Shown one piece after another: positions 55,186 through 64,000 of a stretch of 64,000 nt of DNA. The stretch comes from an uncultured Pelagibacteraceae bacterium (GTDB taxonomy: Bacteria > Pseudomonadota > Alphaproteobacteria > Pelagibacterales > Pelagibacteraceae), in contig CACNLV010000001.1 in the NCBI GenBank assembly GCA_902621345.1, positions 434,001 to 498,000 of the forward strand, read 5' to 3'. The notes under the pieces were generated by a model. That model saw nothing but the letters and a program-made list of their open reading frames with translations. It was not told the DNA's origin and did no database searches. The position numbers and the translations under genes are program-made. Position 1 is the stretch's first letter. Every line of letters begins with the position of its first letter.

Positions 55186-55926
55186 ATGATTATTTTAGGT
55201 GACATAGGAAATACTGAGACAAAAATTTGTTTGGTTAATAACAATGACAAAATCATAAAAAAGGTTGTAATTCCTTCAAAAGGTAAAAAACTAAATGTAT
55301 TGAACAAATATTTTAAAAAAATAGATTTTTCCTCAATAGATAAAATTTTATTTTGTAGTGTTGTACCATTAACTTACGAGGAACTAAAAAGATATTTCTA
55401 CAATAAAACAAAAGTTAGGTGTTACGAATTAAAAGAACTTAATTTGAAAAAAATTTTAAAAATTGATGTGAATTATAAGCAAGTAGGTTCAGATAGATTA
55501 GCAAATGCAATAAGTGTTATGCAAAAAAATAAGAATTTTATTATTTTAGATTTTGGTACCGCAACAACATTCGATGTTTTAGTTGGCAATATTTACAAAG
55601 GTGGAATTATATCTCCAGGTATTCAAATTTCTCTTAACACACTTTCAGACAAAGCATCTTTAATTCCAAAGATTGATTTAAAGAAAATAACAAAAGTTAT
55701 CGGAAAAGATACTACATCAGCTGTTCGCTCAGGTTTTTTCTGGGGATATGCTGGATTAATTGACAATATTGTAAATTTAATTAAGAAAGAGACAAAAAAG
55801 TCTTTTAATATAATTACTACTGGAGGTTTTTCTAAATTGTTTAAAAACTCTATTAGTACAAAAGTTAAAAGGAATAATAATATAACAATTAACGGCTTAA
55901 TTAAGGCTTCAAAATTAATTAAATAA
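55186..55926 (+). CDS. coaX: Type III pantothenate kinase
   Basis: A 246-residue ASKHA kinase for the first step of CoA synthesis. LGDIGNTETKICLV is the N-terminal phosphate loop, VGSDRLANAIS the pantothenate region with the catalytic Asp, and LDFGTATTFDVL the ATP-binding block. GGIISPGIQISLNTLSDKA is the characteristic CoaX segment. It abuts birA and is 1 nt before rnj, matching the usual alphaproteobacterial order. Confidence 0.95.
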   Translation: MIILGDIGNTETKICLVNNNDKIIKKVVIPSKGKKLNVLNKYFKKIDFSSIDKILFCSVVPLTYEELKRYFYNKTKVRCYELKELNLKKILKIDVNYKQVGSDRLANAISVMQKNKNFIILDFGTATTFDVLVGNIYKGGIISPGIQISLNTLSDKASLIPKIDLKKITKVIGKDTTSAVRSGFFWGYAGLIDNIVNLIKKETKKSFNIITTGGFSKLFKNSISTKVKRNNNITINGLIKASKLIK

Positions 55927-55927
55927 T

Positions 55928-57586
55928 ATGAAAGATGAATTTTTATTTTGTCCATTAGGTGGCTCTGGTGAGATAGGCATGAATATGAATTTATTTGGCT
56001 ATGGTCAGCCAGGAGACCATAAATGGATTATGGTTGATATAGGTGTTACTTTTGCTGATGACACAGTTCCAGGTATTGATCTTATTTATCCGGATCCAGG
56101 GTTTATTCAGGAAAGAAAAGACAATCTATTAGGAATTGTCTTAACACATGCTCACGAAGATCACATAGGTGCGGTAGCTCATTTATGGCCAAAATTTAAA
56201 TGCAAACTTTATGCTACTCCTTTCACAGCTGTTTTAATAAGAGAAAAATTTAGAGAAAAAAATATCGATATTACTAATGACTTACAAATTGTAGAACTAA
56301 ACGGAAAGGTAAATTTAAATCCTTTTGAGATTGAATATATCACTTTAACCCATTCTATTTTAGAACCAAATGGCCTTAGAATTCAAACACCAGCAGGTAT
56401 TGTTTTACATACTGGTGACTGGAAAGTTGACCCAAATCCACTGATTGGTGCCGAGATTAATTCAAAAAGATTAAAAGAAATTGGTGATGAAGGTGTTCTA
56501 GCAATGATTTGTGACTCTACTAATGTTTTTAGTGCTGGGCGCTCAGGTTCTGAATTAGATGTGAGAAAAAGTATGTTGAACATAATGAGCAGGTTGAAAA
56601 AAAGAATTATAATAACCTCATTTGCATCAAACGTTGCAAGAATGGAGTCGGCTTTTTATTGCGCAGAAAAAACAGGAAGACAAATTTCGCTTGTTGGTAG
56701 ATCTATGCACAGAATATACAAAGCAGCTAGACAATGTGGATATCTTAAAAATACTATTGAACCAACAGATCCAAGAGAAGCAAAAAATTTTGCTAGAGAA
56801 AAAATTGTATATCTTTGTACAGGTAGCCAGGGTGAGCCGATGGGAGCAATGATGAGAATTTCAAATTATACACATCCCGATGTATTTATTGAGAAAGGAG
56901 ATGCAGTAATTTTTTCCTCAAAAATAATACCAGGAAATGAAAAAAAACTTTACAAACTTCACAATCAATTAGTCAAGGACGGAATAGAGGTAATTTCAGA
57001 AGAGAGTGAATTTATCCATGTTTCTGGGCATCCAAATAGAGAAGATTTAAAAGATATGTATGATTGGGTTAAACCAAAATGTATAATTCCTGTACACGGA
57101 GAACACAGACATATGATTGAGCATATTGCTTTTGCTAAGGAAATGCAGGTACCTTATCCTGTTAAAGTAGAAAATGGTGATATAGTAAAATTAGCTCCAG
57201 GAGACTTTCCAGAAGTCTATGATAAAGCTCCCAGTGGAAGACTATATTTGGATGGCAATGTAAGTGTTGAGGAAAACTCTCAATCTATAAAAGATAGAAA
57301 AAACTTAGGATCTAACGGTTATCTTGAAATAACTATTTTAATCACACCTAAGGGAAATATTCACAATAATCCAATAATAAACTTTAGAGGACTACCAATT
57401 TATGAAACAGATGAATTTATTTACTTATTAGAAGAAGAAATAGAGAAAACAGCAAAAACATTTAATATTGGAAATAAAAGTCAAAGACACAATCTTATAG
57501 ATGCACTTAAAATTGCAGCTAGAAAATTCACGAAAGAAAAAACAGGCAAAAGACCTTTCACCAATATTAATTTAGTTGATATTTAA
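55928..57586 (+). CDS. rnj: Ribonuclease J
   Basis: A 552-residue metallo-beta-lactamase/beta-CASP ribonuclease (endo- and 5'-exonuclease). Zinc motif HAHEDH at residues 74-79, a second His near TLTHSILEPNG, HTGDWKVDPNP, and the beta-CASP core ITSFASNVARMES, STGSQGEPMGAM-type LCTGSQGEPMGAM, and HVSGHPNREDL. The last motif CIIPVHGEHRHM is conserved. Length is typical. Confidence 0.96.
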   Translation: MKDEFLFCPLGGSGEIGMNMNLFGYGQPGDHKWIMVDIGVTFADDTVPGIDLIYPDPGFIQERKDNLLGIVLTHAHEDHIGAVAHLWPKFKCKLYATPFTAVLIREKFREKNIDITNDLQIVELNGKVNLNPFEIEYITLTHSILEPNGLRIQTPAGIVLHTGDWKVDPNPLIGAEINSKRLKEIGDEGVLAMICDSTNVFSAGRSGSELDVRKSMLNIMSRLKKRIIITSFASNVARMESAFYCAEKTGRQISLVGRSMHRIYKAARQCGYLKNTIEPTDPREAKNFAREKIVYLCTGSQGEPMGAMMRISNYTHPDVFIEKGDAVIFSSKIIPGNEKKLYKLHNQLVKDGIEVISEESEFIHVSGHPNREDLKDMYDWVKPKCIIPVHGEHRHMIEHIAFAKEMQVPYPVKVENGDIVKLAPGDFPEVYDKAPSGRLYLDGNVSVEENSQSIKDRKNLGSNGYLEITILITPKGNIHNNPIINFRGLPIYETDEFIYLLEEEIEKTAKTFNIGNKSQRHNLIDALKIAARKFTKEKTGKRPFTNINLVDI

Positions 57587-57831
57587 TGAGTGCTACTGGA
57601 CTTGCTATAATATATATAATTATTTGGTGGGTTGTTTTTTTTGCAATTTTACCCATAGATGTTGACAGAATAAAAATTGAAAAAATTGAAGGTGAGGATC
57701 CTGGATCACCAGAAAATCCTAAGATTTTAAAAAAATTCATTTATTGCACTGGAATAACAACTATTTTATTCACAATTATATATTTGTTAATGAGGTTTGA
57801 ATATTTAAACTTAAGAAATATAATCATCTAA
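57586..57831 (+). CDS. DUF1467 family membrane protein
   Basis: An 81-residue protein with two helices (YIIIWWVVFFAILPI at the start, GITTILFTIIYLLM near the end) and an acidic middle EGEDPGSPENPKILKKF. The IWWxVxFxxLPI start and the DPGxPxNP middle define DUF1467, nearly always just upstream of proS in Alphaproteobacteria. Function unknown. It shares a base with rnj. Confidence 0.9.
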   Translation: MSATGLAIIYIIIWWVVFFAILPIDVDRIKIEKIEGEDPGSPENPKILKKFIYCTGITTILFTIIYLLMRFEYLNLRNIII

Positions 57832-57832
57832 C

Positions 57833-59167
57833 ATGCATATTTCAAAATCTTTTATTCCAATTTTAAAAAATAATCCCTCAGAGGCCAAAATTAAATCCCA
57901 CCAATTAATGTTAAGGGTGGGTATGATAAAACAATCATCAGCGGGTATATACTCCTGGTTACCACTTGGCTTCAAAGTTATGAAGAAAATTGAACAAATT
58001 GTAAGGGAAGAACAAGATGGGATTGGAGTTCAAGAAATTTTAATGCCAACAATACAATCCAGTGAAATTTGGAAAGAAAGCGGAAGATATAAAGATTACG
58101 GTGAGGAAATGCTAAGAATAAAAGATCGTCAAAATCGTGAAATGTTGTATGGCCCTACAAATGAGGAATTGATAACAGATATATTTAGAACCTCGATCAA
58201 ATCTTATAAATCTCTTCCACAACTTTTGTATCATATTCAATGGAAATTCAGAGATGAAATTAGACCAAGATTTGGGATAATGAGATGTAGAGAGTTCTAC
58301 ATGAAAGATGCTTATTCTTTCGATATATCTGACGAAGAAGCACTTTTTTCTTATAATAAATTTTTCTTGTCATATCTTAAAACATTTAAAAAATTAAATT
58401 TAAAAGCTATACCAATGGCAGCAGATACAGGTCCAATTGGAGGAAATCTATCTCATGAATTCATTATTTTAGCTGAAACTGGTGAAAGTAAAATTTTTAC
58501 TGACAAAAGAATTTTTGATTTAAGTATAGACAATGCAAAATTAGAGAAAGAATCTCTAGGGAATATGAGAAAAGAATATGAGCAATATTATGCAGTTACC
58601 GATGAAAAATTTGATAAGACTGAATTTGAAAAGAAAGTTTCTGAAAAAGATAGATTAATAACAAAAGGAATTGAAGTCGGTCATATATTCTATTTTGGAG
58701 ATAAATATTCTAAACCAATGGGCGCGTCGGTTGATTTACCAGGTGGAAAAAAAGATTTTGTTAAAATGGGTTCTTACGGCATAGGAGTTTCTAGATTAGT
58801 AGGCGCAATAATAGAGGCTAAATATGATGAAAAAAATGAAGTCATGAAATGGCCAATTTCTATTGCTCCCTATCATGTTGCGATAATTCCAATGATCAAC
58901 AAAAATGATAATTCACAATTAGATAAAGCAAATAATATCTTACTAGAACTTAAAAAAAATAATATTGAAGCAATAATTGATGATACTGATGAAAATATCT
59001 CATCAAAAATTAAAAAGATGAATTTAATAGGTGCACCTTTTCAAATTATAATTGGTAAAGAGGTTGAAGGCGATAAATTAGAGTTTAAAGAAGTTGATGG
59101 AGTAACTCAAAAAATTGAATTAAAAGACATCATTAAGATAATTAATAAACAAAAAGTAAACAATTGA
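57833..59167 (+). CDS. proS: Prolyl-tRNA synthetase, short alphaproteobacterial type
   Basis: A 444-residue class IIa aminoacyl-tRNA synthetase lacking the bacterial INS editing domain, as in other Alphaproteobacteria and mitochondria. QSSAGIYSWLPLGFKVMKK is the first motif, RPRFGIMRCREFYMKD the second, MGSYGIGVSRLVGAIIEA the third, and a C-terminal anticodon-binding domain follows. It overlaps the lolC start by 4 nt. Confidence 0.96.
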   Translation: MHISKSFIPILKNNPSEAKIKSHQLMLRVGMIKQSSAGIYSWLPLGFKVMKKIEQIVREEQDGIGVQEILMPTIQSSEIWKESGRYKDYGEEMLRIKDRQNREMLYGPTNEELITDIFRTSIKSYKSLPQLLYHIQWKFRDEIRPRFGIMRCREFYMKDAYSFDISDEEALFSYNKFFLSYLKTFKKLNLKAIPMAADTGPIGGNLSHEFIILAETGESKIFTDKRIFDLSIDNAKLEKESLGNMRKEYEQYYAVTDEKFDKTEFEKKVSEKDRLITKGIEVGHIFYFGDKYSKPMGASVDLPGGKKDFVKMGSYGIGVSRLVGAIIEAKYDEKNEVMKWPISIAPYHVAIIPMINKNDNSQLDKANNILLELKKNNIEAIIDDTDENISSKIKKMNLIGAPFQIIIGKEVEGDKLEFKEVDGVTQKIELKDIIKIINKQKVNN

Positions 59168-60396
59168 TTTCTCGATTAGAAAAAGAGATTACATTTAGAT
59201 TTTTAAAAGCCAGAAAAAAAGATGGTTTTCTAAATATTATTTCAATTTTTTCATTTATTGGAATTGGGTTGGGTGTAGCTGTTCTAATTGTAGTTATGTC
59301 GGTTATGAATGGTTTTAGAACAGAATTGGTGAATAAGATAATTGGTTTTAATGCTCACATGACAGTTAAACCTTATGAAAACAAAATTGTAAAAGAAAAA
59401 TTAAATAATCAAAACTTAAAATCAATTTCTGAAAGTTTAATTTTTAGTAATTCAGGCGAAGGAATTATGATCAAAAAAGATATTACTAAAGGTATTCTTT
59501 TAAGAGGGTATTTTGCGAAAGATTTTTCTAAATTAGACATTGTTAATAATGGAAATTTTTTAGGTAGTGAAAATAAATTATCAAATAATTCTATATCCAT
59601 AAGTAAAGAATTAAGCTTTTCTCTAAACTTAGAGGTTGGTGATGAGATTACATTAATGTCCTCATCTGGTGTACAAACGATTATTGGAAATCTTCCTAAG
59701 CAAAAAAAATTTACAGTAGTTTCACTTTTTGATAGTGGTGTAATTGATTTTGATAATAATGTTGCTTTTATAAATCTAGTAACGCTTGAAGAATTTTTTA
59801 ATTTAAAACCAAAAAAACGTAATTTAGAGATTTATTTAAAAAATCCTAAAAACATTGAATATCAAAAAACTATAGTTCAAAAAATTTTTAATAATGAATT
59901 TATTTATTCTTGGTCTGACATGAATAAATCTTTATTTTCTGCGTTAAAAGTTGAACGAAATGTTATGTTTATTATTTTAACATTAATTATAATCGTTGCG
60001 GCTTTTAATATAATTTCTGGTTTAACAATACTAGTAAAAAATAAAACAAAAGAAATTGCTATTCTTAAATCGATCGGTGTTCTTAATAAATCAATTGTAA
60101 AAATTTTTTTCTTAATTGGTGTAATTATTGGAACTTCAGCAACAATCTTTGGTATAATCTTAGGAATTACTTTTTCTATGTATGTAGAAAATTTGAGACT
60201 ATTTCTTAGTGAATTTTTTAATATAAGCTTATTTCCTGAGGAAATATATTTTTTAAGCTCCATGCCTTCAGAAATTAATCCCATCTCAATTTTAATTATT
60301 TCTGTTTGTTCAATTTTGATAACTATTTTGGTATCAATATTTCCAGCATTTAAAGCTGCAAAACTAGATCCTATAAAATCCCTTAAATATGAATAA
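59164..60396 (+). CDS. lolC: Lipoprotein-releasing ABC transporter permease LolC/E
   Basis: A 410-residue permease starting with TTG inside the proS stop (TTGA). N-terminal EKEITFRFLKARKKDGFLNI leads to helix 1 (SIFSFIGIGLGVAVLIVVMSV), a large periplasmic MacB-like domain, and three C-terminal helices with NKTKEIAILKSIGV, the cytoplasmic coupling loop. With LolD it moves lipoproteins from the inner membrane to LolA. One permease serves as a homodimer (LolF-type) since no second lolC/E is adjacent. Confidence 0.9.
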   Translation: MISRLEKEITFRFLKARKKDGFLNIISIFSFIGIGLGVAVLIVVMSVMNGFRTELVNKIIGFNAHMTVKPYENKIVKEKLNNQNLKSISESLIFSNSGEGIMIKKDITKGILLRGYFAKDFSKLDIVNNGNFLGSENKLSNNSISISKELSFSLNLEVGDEITLMSSSGVQTIIGNLPKQKKFTVVSLFDSGVIDFDNNVAFINLVTLEEFFNLKPKKRNLEIYLKNPKNIEYQKTIVQKIFNNEFIYSWSDMNKSLFSALKVERNVMFIILTLIIIVAAFNIISGLTILVKNKTKEIAILKSIGVLNKSIVKIFFLIGVIIGTSATIFGIILGITFSMYVENLRLFLSEFFNISLFPEEIYFLSSMPSEINPISILIISVCSILITILVSIFPAFKAAKLDPIKSLKYE

Positions 60397-61072
60397 TTTA
60401 ATTAAAATTTCTAAATTAAATAAATCTTTTGAAGGTATAAAAAAGATCAATGTTCTGAAAAGTATTTCTTATAATTTTAAAAAAGGTAAAATTTATTCTT
60501 TGATGGGCCCATCGGGTTCAGGTAAATCAACATTACTAAATTTGCTATCTTTAATTGATAGACCTACTTCAGGTTCAATTACATTTGAAAATAAAAAGAT
60601 AAATTATTATGATACTAATGAAAATGATATTTTAAGAGCTAATAAAATTGGAATTATTTATCAACAAGATAATTTACTTCCAGATTTTACTTCTTTGGAG
60701 AATATCTATTTAGCTGCATTAGCAGGAGGTATTAATGAGAAAATTGCGATTAATAAGGCAAAAAATTTATTGAAAAAAGTTGGGCTGATTAATAGATCAA
60801 ATCATTATCCTTCACAATTATCTGGTGGTGAAAAACAGAGGATTTCAATTGCAAGAGCAGTTGTCAATAATCCTCAAGTAATTTTAGCTGATGAGCCAAC
60901 TGGAAGTTTAGATTTACAAACAGCAAAAGAAATTTTTAAACTTTTAAAAAATCAAATAAATAAAGAAAGATTAATAATATTTGCAACTCATAATAGATTT
61001 TTTGCTAATAAGGCTGATTGCTTATTGGAAATAACTAATGGTAATATAAAAACCATTAATGCTCGAATCTAA
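60389..61072 (+). CDS. lolD: Lipoprotein-releasing ABC transporter ATPase LolD
   Basis: A 227-residue ABC ATPase. Walker A GPSGSGKST at 40-48, Q-loop IYQQDNLLPDFTSLENIYLA, signature LSGGEKQRISIARA, Walker B VILADEPTGSLD and the H-loop FATHNR are all present. The LPDFTSLENI pattern is typical for LolD/MacB. It overlaps lolC by 8 nt and dnaE by 14 nt. Confidence 0.94.
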   Translation: MNNLIKISKLNKSFEGIKKINVLKSISYNFKKGKIYSLMGPSGSGKSTLLNLLSLIDRPTSGSITFENKKINYYDTNENDILRANKIGIIYQQDNLLPDFTSLENIYLAALAGGINEKIAINKAKNLLKKVGLINRSNHYPSQLSGGEKQRISIARAVVNNPQVILADEPTGSLDLQTAKEIFKLLKNQINKERLIIFATHNRFFANKADCLLEITNGNIKTINARI

Positions 61073-64000
61073 ATTTCAAAAATTTAATCATTTAAAATTA
61101 CATACTCAATATTCTATTTGCGAAGGCGCAATAAAAATAGATGAGATAAAAGAGTCATCAAAAGAAAATAAAATTAAATCTTTAGCTATATGCGATACAT
61201 CTAATTTATGTGGTGCGCTAGAATTTTCAGATAAATTATCTAAAATTGGTACTCAACCAATATTAGGAACTCAAATAAATTTTAAGTATGAAGAAACTAT
61301 AGGCCTACTTCCACTTTTTGCGATGAATGAGACAGGTTACAAAAGAATTATTGAAATTTCCTCTTTATCATATTTAAATAATGATAAGCTGTCTGAGCCC
61401 AATGTTCCTTTTGACGAATTACTAAAAAAAGATAAAGGTGTTGCTATTTTTTCTGGAACTGTATTTGGCTTATTTGGAAATTTATTTGATAAAGGTAAGT
61501 ATTCGGATATTGAAAAATTATACTCAAAACTCAAATCAATTTATAAAGATAGATTTTATATTGAATTACAAAGACATGGAGACAGAAATGAGGGTACTTT
61601 TGAAAAAATGAATTTAAAAAAATCTAATGATTTAGAAATTCCTTTGATTGCAACAAATGAGACTTTTTATATTGATAAAGATATGTACGAAGCGCATGAT
61701 GCGCTAATTTGTATTAAGAATAAAACATATATACAGGAAAAAAATAGAGTAAGATTTAGCAATAAGCATTATTTGAGAGATGATAAAGAAATGTATGAAT
61801 TATTTTCGGATATTCCTGAAGCACTTGAAAATAATTACAATTTTCCTTATAGATGTAGCTATAAACCCTCATTCTCAAAACCTATTTTACCAAATATTAG
61901 TTCTGAAAAAGATGGGAATGCAGATGATATTCTCAAAAAAAATTCACTCTCTGGATTAAAAGAAAAATTTATCAAAATTTTTAAAAAAGATATTGATAAT
62001 TTAACTTCAGACCTAGATTATCAAAAATACCTGGATAGACTTAATCATGAATTGAATATTATTGTCGAAATGAGATATTCAAGTTATTTTTTAATTGTAT
62101 CCGATTATATTAAGTGGGCAAAAAAAAATGATATACCTGTTGGTCCTGGAAGAGGTTCGGGTGCTGGATCATTGGTAGCTTGGTGTCTTTCAATTACAGA
62201 TGTTGACCCAATTAAATTTAATTTGATATTTGAAAGATTTTTAAATCCTGATCGTATATCTATGCCGGATTTCGATATTGATTTTTGTGAGGAAAAAAGA
62301 GATCTTGTTTTTGAGTATCTTAAAAAGAAATATAAAGACAGCGTTGCACATATTATTACTTTTGGAAAATTAAAAGCTAGAATGGTAATACGAGATGTGG
62401 GTCGTGTAATGGGGTTGTCTTATGGTTTTGTTGATAGCATCTCAAAAATGATACCATTCGATCCATCAAGACCACAAAATTTAACTGAATGCATAGCTGG
62501 TGAACCAAGACTTCAAAAGTTAATAAATGAAGATCCTAGAGTTAAAAAATTAATAGATTTATCTTTGAAATTAGAGGGACTAAATAGAAATGTCGCCACT
62601 CATGCAGCAGGTGTTGTTATAGCTGATAAAAAATTAACAGATGTAGTACCGTTATATAAAGACAACACAGCAGATTTACTTTTGCCTTCAACACAATTTG
62701 ATATGTATTCAGCTGAAAATGCAGGGTTAATCAAATTTGATTTTTTAGGTTTAAAAACTTTGACAGTAATAAATAATACGCAAAATATTATAAGGAAAAA
62801 AAATAAAGATTTTGACATAGAAAACATTGATTACGATGACCAAAAAGTTTTTGAGCTTTTATCCTCAGGTAAAACAGTTGGATTGTTCCAAATTGAAAGT
62901 GCTGGTATGAGAGAAGCACTCATTCAAATGAAGCCAAATCACATTGAGGATATTATCGCTTTAGTAGCGCTTTATAGACCGGGTCCTATGAGTAACATAC
63001 CAATATATAATGATTGTAAGCATGGAAAACAAAAACCAGATTATCTACATCCATTATTGGAAGAAATTCTAAAACCAACATATGGTGTCATAATATACCA
63101 AGAACAAGTAATGCAAATTGCACAAAAATTGTCGGGTTTTACTGCTGGTCAAGCAGATATTTTAAGAAGAGCAATGGGTAAAAAAAAGAGAGCTGAATTA
63201 GAAAAGCAAAAACAAAGTTTTATTTCAGGTGCTTTAAATAACGGTATAAGTAAAGAAGTTGCTGCAGGCATATTTTTAAAAATAGAACCTTTTGCAGAAT
63301 ATGGCTTTAATAAGAGTCATGCTGCAGCGTATGCAATAATTTCGTATCAAACGGCTTATTTAAAAACATACTTTCCTAAAGAATTTATAGCAGCTTCAAT
63401 GACAATGGATATTTCAAATCAAAACAAATTAAGTGAGTTTTATGAGGAACTTAAGAGGCTTAATATCGAGATCAAAAGGCCAGATATAAACGAGTGTTTC
63501 GCTGATTTCAGAAATGACGACCAAAAATTTTATTATGCACTTGGAGGGATTAAAGCAGTTGGTTATGAAGCGGTTTCAAATATTGTTAAAGAAAGAAAAA
63601 AGAACGGTAAATTTAAATCTATTAATGATTTTATAAATAGAATTGACCCAAAAGATATAAATAAACTACAGTTAGAGGGATTAGTAAAAGCCGGTGCCTT
63701 TGATTCTTTAAATGAAAACAGACAGTCATTATTTAATTCTATTCCTAATTTTATAACAAAATCTAAAAATATTTATGAGAATAAATCAGCTAATCAAATT
63801 GATCTTTTTGGAGATAACGAAAATAAAAACGATAGTTTTATATTTAATACAAAAGATTGGAAATTTGAAGAGAGATTATCAAGAGAATTTGAGGCAGTTG
63901 GTTTTTTTATATCTGATCATCCATTGAATCAATTTAAAGAAATTTTTAATGATTATAATATAATTGATTATCAAAAATTTAATAATAGAGATGAGACGAA
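61059..64000 (+). CDS. dnaE: DNA polymerase III alpha subunit DnaE, C-terminally cut by the window edge
   Basis: About 980 codons run to the right edge without a stop. The ATG at 61059 lies in the last 14 nt of lolD. The PHP domain begins FNHLKLHTQYSICEGAIKI. The palm has GPGRGSGAGSLVAWCLSITD and the catalytic Asp pair in PDFDIDFCEEKRD. THAAGVVIA, VALYRPGPMS, YQEQVMQIAQKLSGF and NKSHAAAYAIISYQTAY are further conserved blocks, followed by the helix-hairpin-helix part. It is the main replicative polymerase; the rest lies outside the window. Confidence 0.96.
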   Translation, partial: MLESKFQKFNHLKLHTQYSICEGAIKIDEIKESSKENKIKSLAICDTSNLCGALEFSDKLSKIGTQPILGTQINFKYEETIGLLPLFAMNETGYKRIIEISSLSYLNNDKLSEPNVPFDELLKKDKGVAIFSGTVFGLFGNLFDKGKYSDIEKLYSKLKSIYKDRFYIELQRHGDRNEGTFEKMNLKKSNDLEIPLIATNETFYIDKDMYEAHDALICIKNKTYIQEKNRVRFSNKHYLRDDKEMYELFSDIPEALENNYNFPYRCSYKPSFSKPILPNISSEKDGNADDILKKNSLSGLKEKFIKIFKKDIDNLTSDLDYQKYLDRLNHELNIIVEMRYSSYFLIVSDYIKWAKKNDIPVGPGRGSGAGSLVAWCLSITDVDPIKFNLIFERFLNPDRISMPDFDIDFCEEKRDLVFEYLKKKYKDSVAHIITFGKLKARMVIRDVGRVMGLSYGFVDSISKMIPFDPSRPQNLTECIAGEPRLQKLINEDPRVKKLIDLSLKLEGLNRNVATHAAGVVIADKKLTDVVPLYKDNTADLLLPSTQFDMYSAENAGLIKFDFLGLKTLTVINNTQNIIRKKNKDFDIENIDYDDQKVFELLSSGKTVGLFQIESAGMREALIQMKPNHIEDIIALVALYRPGPMSNIPIYNDCKHGKQKPDYLHPLLEEILKPTYGVIIYQEQVMQIAQKLSGFTAGQADILRRAMGKKKRAELEKQKQSFISGALNNGISKEVAAGIFLKIEPFAEYGFNKSHAAAYAIISYQTAYLKTYFPKEFIAASMTMDISNQNKLSEFYEELKRLNIEIKRPDINECFADFRNDDQKFYYALGGIKAVGYEAVSNIVKERKKNGKFKSINDFINRIDPKDINKLQLEGLVKAGAFDSLNENRQSLFNSIPNFITKSKNIYENKSANQIDLFGDNENKNDSFIFNTKDWKFEERLSREFEAVGFFISDHPLNQFKEIFNDYNIIDYQKFNNRDET

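Noticed and set aside
55623..55955. 110-residue ORF antisense to coaX
   Set aside because: Entirely within coaX and the rnj start, both certain genes; hydrophobic shadow.
1..64000. CRISPR array, insertion sequence, prophage or integron
   Set aside because: No regularly spaced repeats, transposase, integrase or phage genes were seen; the window is ordinary streamlined chromosome.

Overview
The window looks like a stretch of the streamlined, AT-rich chromosome of a SAR11-type marine alphaproteobacterium (Pelagibacterales). The evidence is the very low GC, near-zero intergenic space, many 1-20 nt gene overlaps, and the alphaproteobacterial order tig-clpP-clpX-lon-tRNA-tRNA-nuoA..N-birA-coaX-rnj-DUF1467-proS-lolC-lolD-dnaE. 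A dissimilatory-type APS reductase locus with its own membrane anchor (aprM-aprB-aprA) and a TRAP uptake system fit the same lineage. The lineage is inferred from gene content and style only. I saw no mobile element, integrase, phage gene or CRISPR array.

Layout. 1-9.7 kb: mixed housekeeping genes (rhodanese, HCCA-isomerase-like, ABA4-like, recX, cysQ, DUF3553, mnmA), then a tight run metC-MFS-pabB-pabA-pabC-HIT covering methionine and p-aminobenzoate/folate. 9.7-19 kb: a sulfur block. It holds aprM-aprB-aprA, an unknown 116-residue protein, a 44-residue membrane peptide, a TauE/SafE sulfite exporter, a convergent YeiH-type exporter, and suyBA divergent from xsc. SuyAB and Xsc release sulfite from sulfolactate and sulfoacetaldehyde. 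TauE could export the sulfite and AprBA could oxidise it to APS, giving a plausible organosulfonate-to-sulfite-to-APS route. 19-21.4 kb: an SxtJ/DUF5989/carbamoyltransferase cassette joined to the end of xsc. 21.4-30.8 kb: M23 peptidase, SDR, TerC and GMC oxidoreductase on the minus strand; then a TRAP transporter with a terminator hairpin between the binding protein and the permeases, an NCS1 permease and a second SDR. 30.8-34.3 kb: small secreted and tiny membrane proteins, ybgC, a family-5 uracil-DNA glycosylase and a histidine phosphatase. 34.3-40.7 kb: tRNA-Leu, trigger factor, ClpP, ClpX, Lon, tRNA-Val, tRNA-Asp. 40.8-54.6 kb: a complete 14-gene complex I operon. 54.6-64 kb: birA, coaX, rnj, DUF1467, proS, lolC, lolD, and dnaE running off the right edge.

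Besides the obvious genes there are about eleven very short genes (27-57 residues), mostly single-TM or highly basic. I translated these by hand. Two of them (21425-21541 and 40320-40439) share a clear C-terminal motif and appear to be one microprotein family. The most interesting material is the sulfur block with its two unknown proteins, the microprotein pair, and the tiny basic proteins that may be ribosome-associated. No stretch of more than about 300 bases lacks a gene or RNA; the longest gap between protein genes (40440-40789) holds two tRNAs and two likely promoters.
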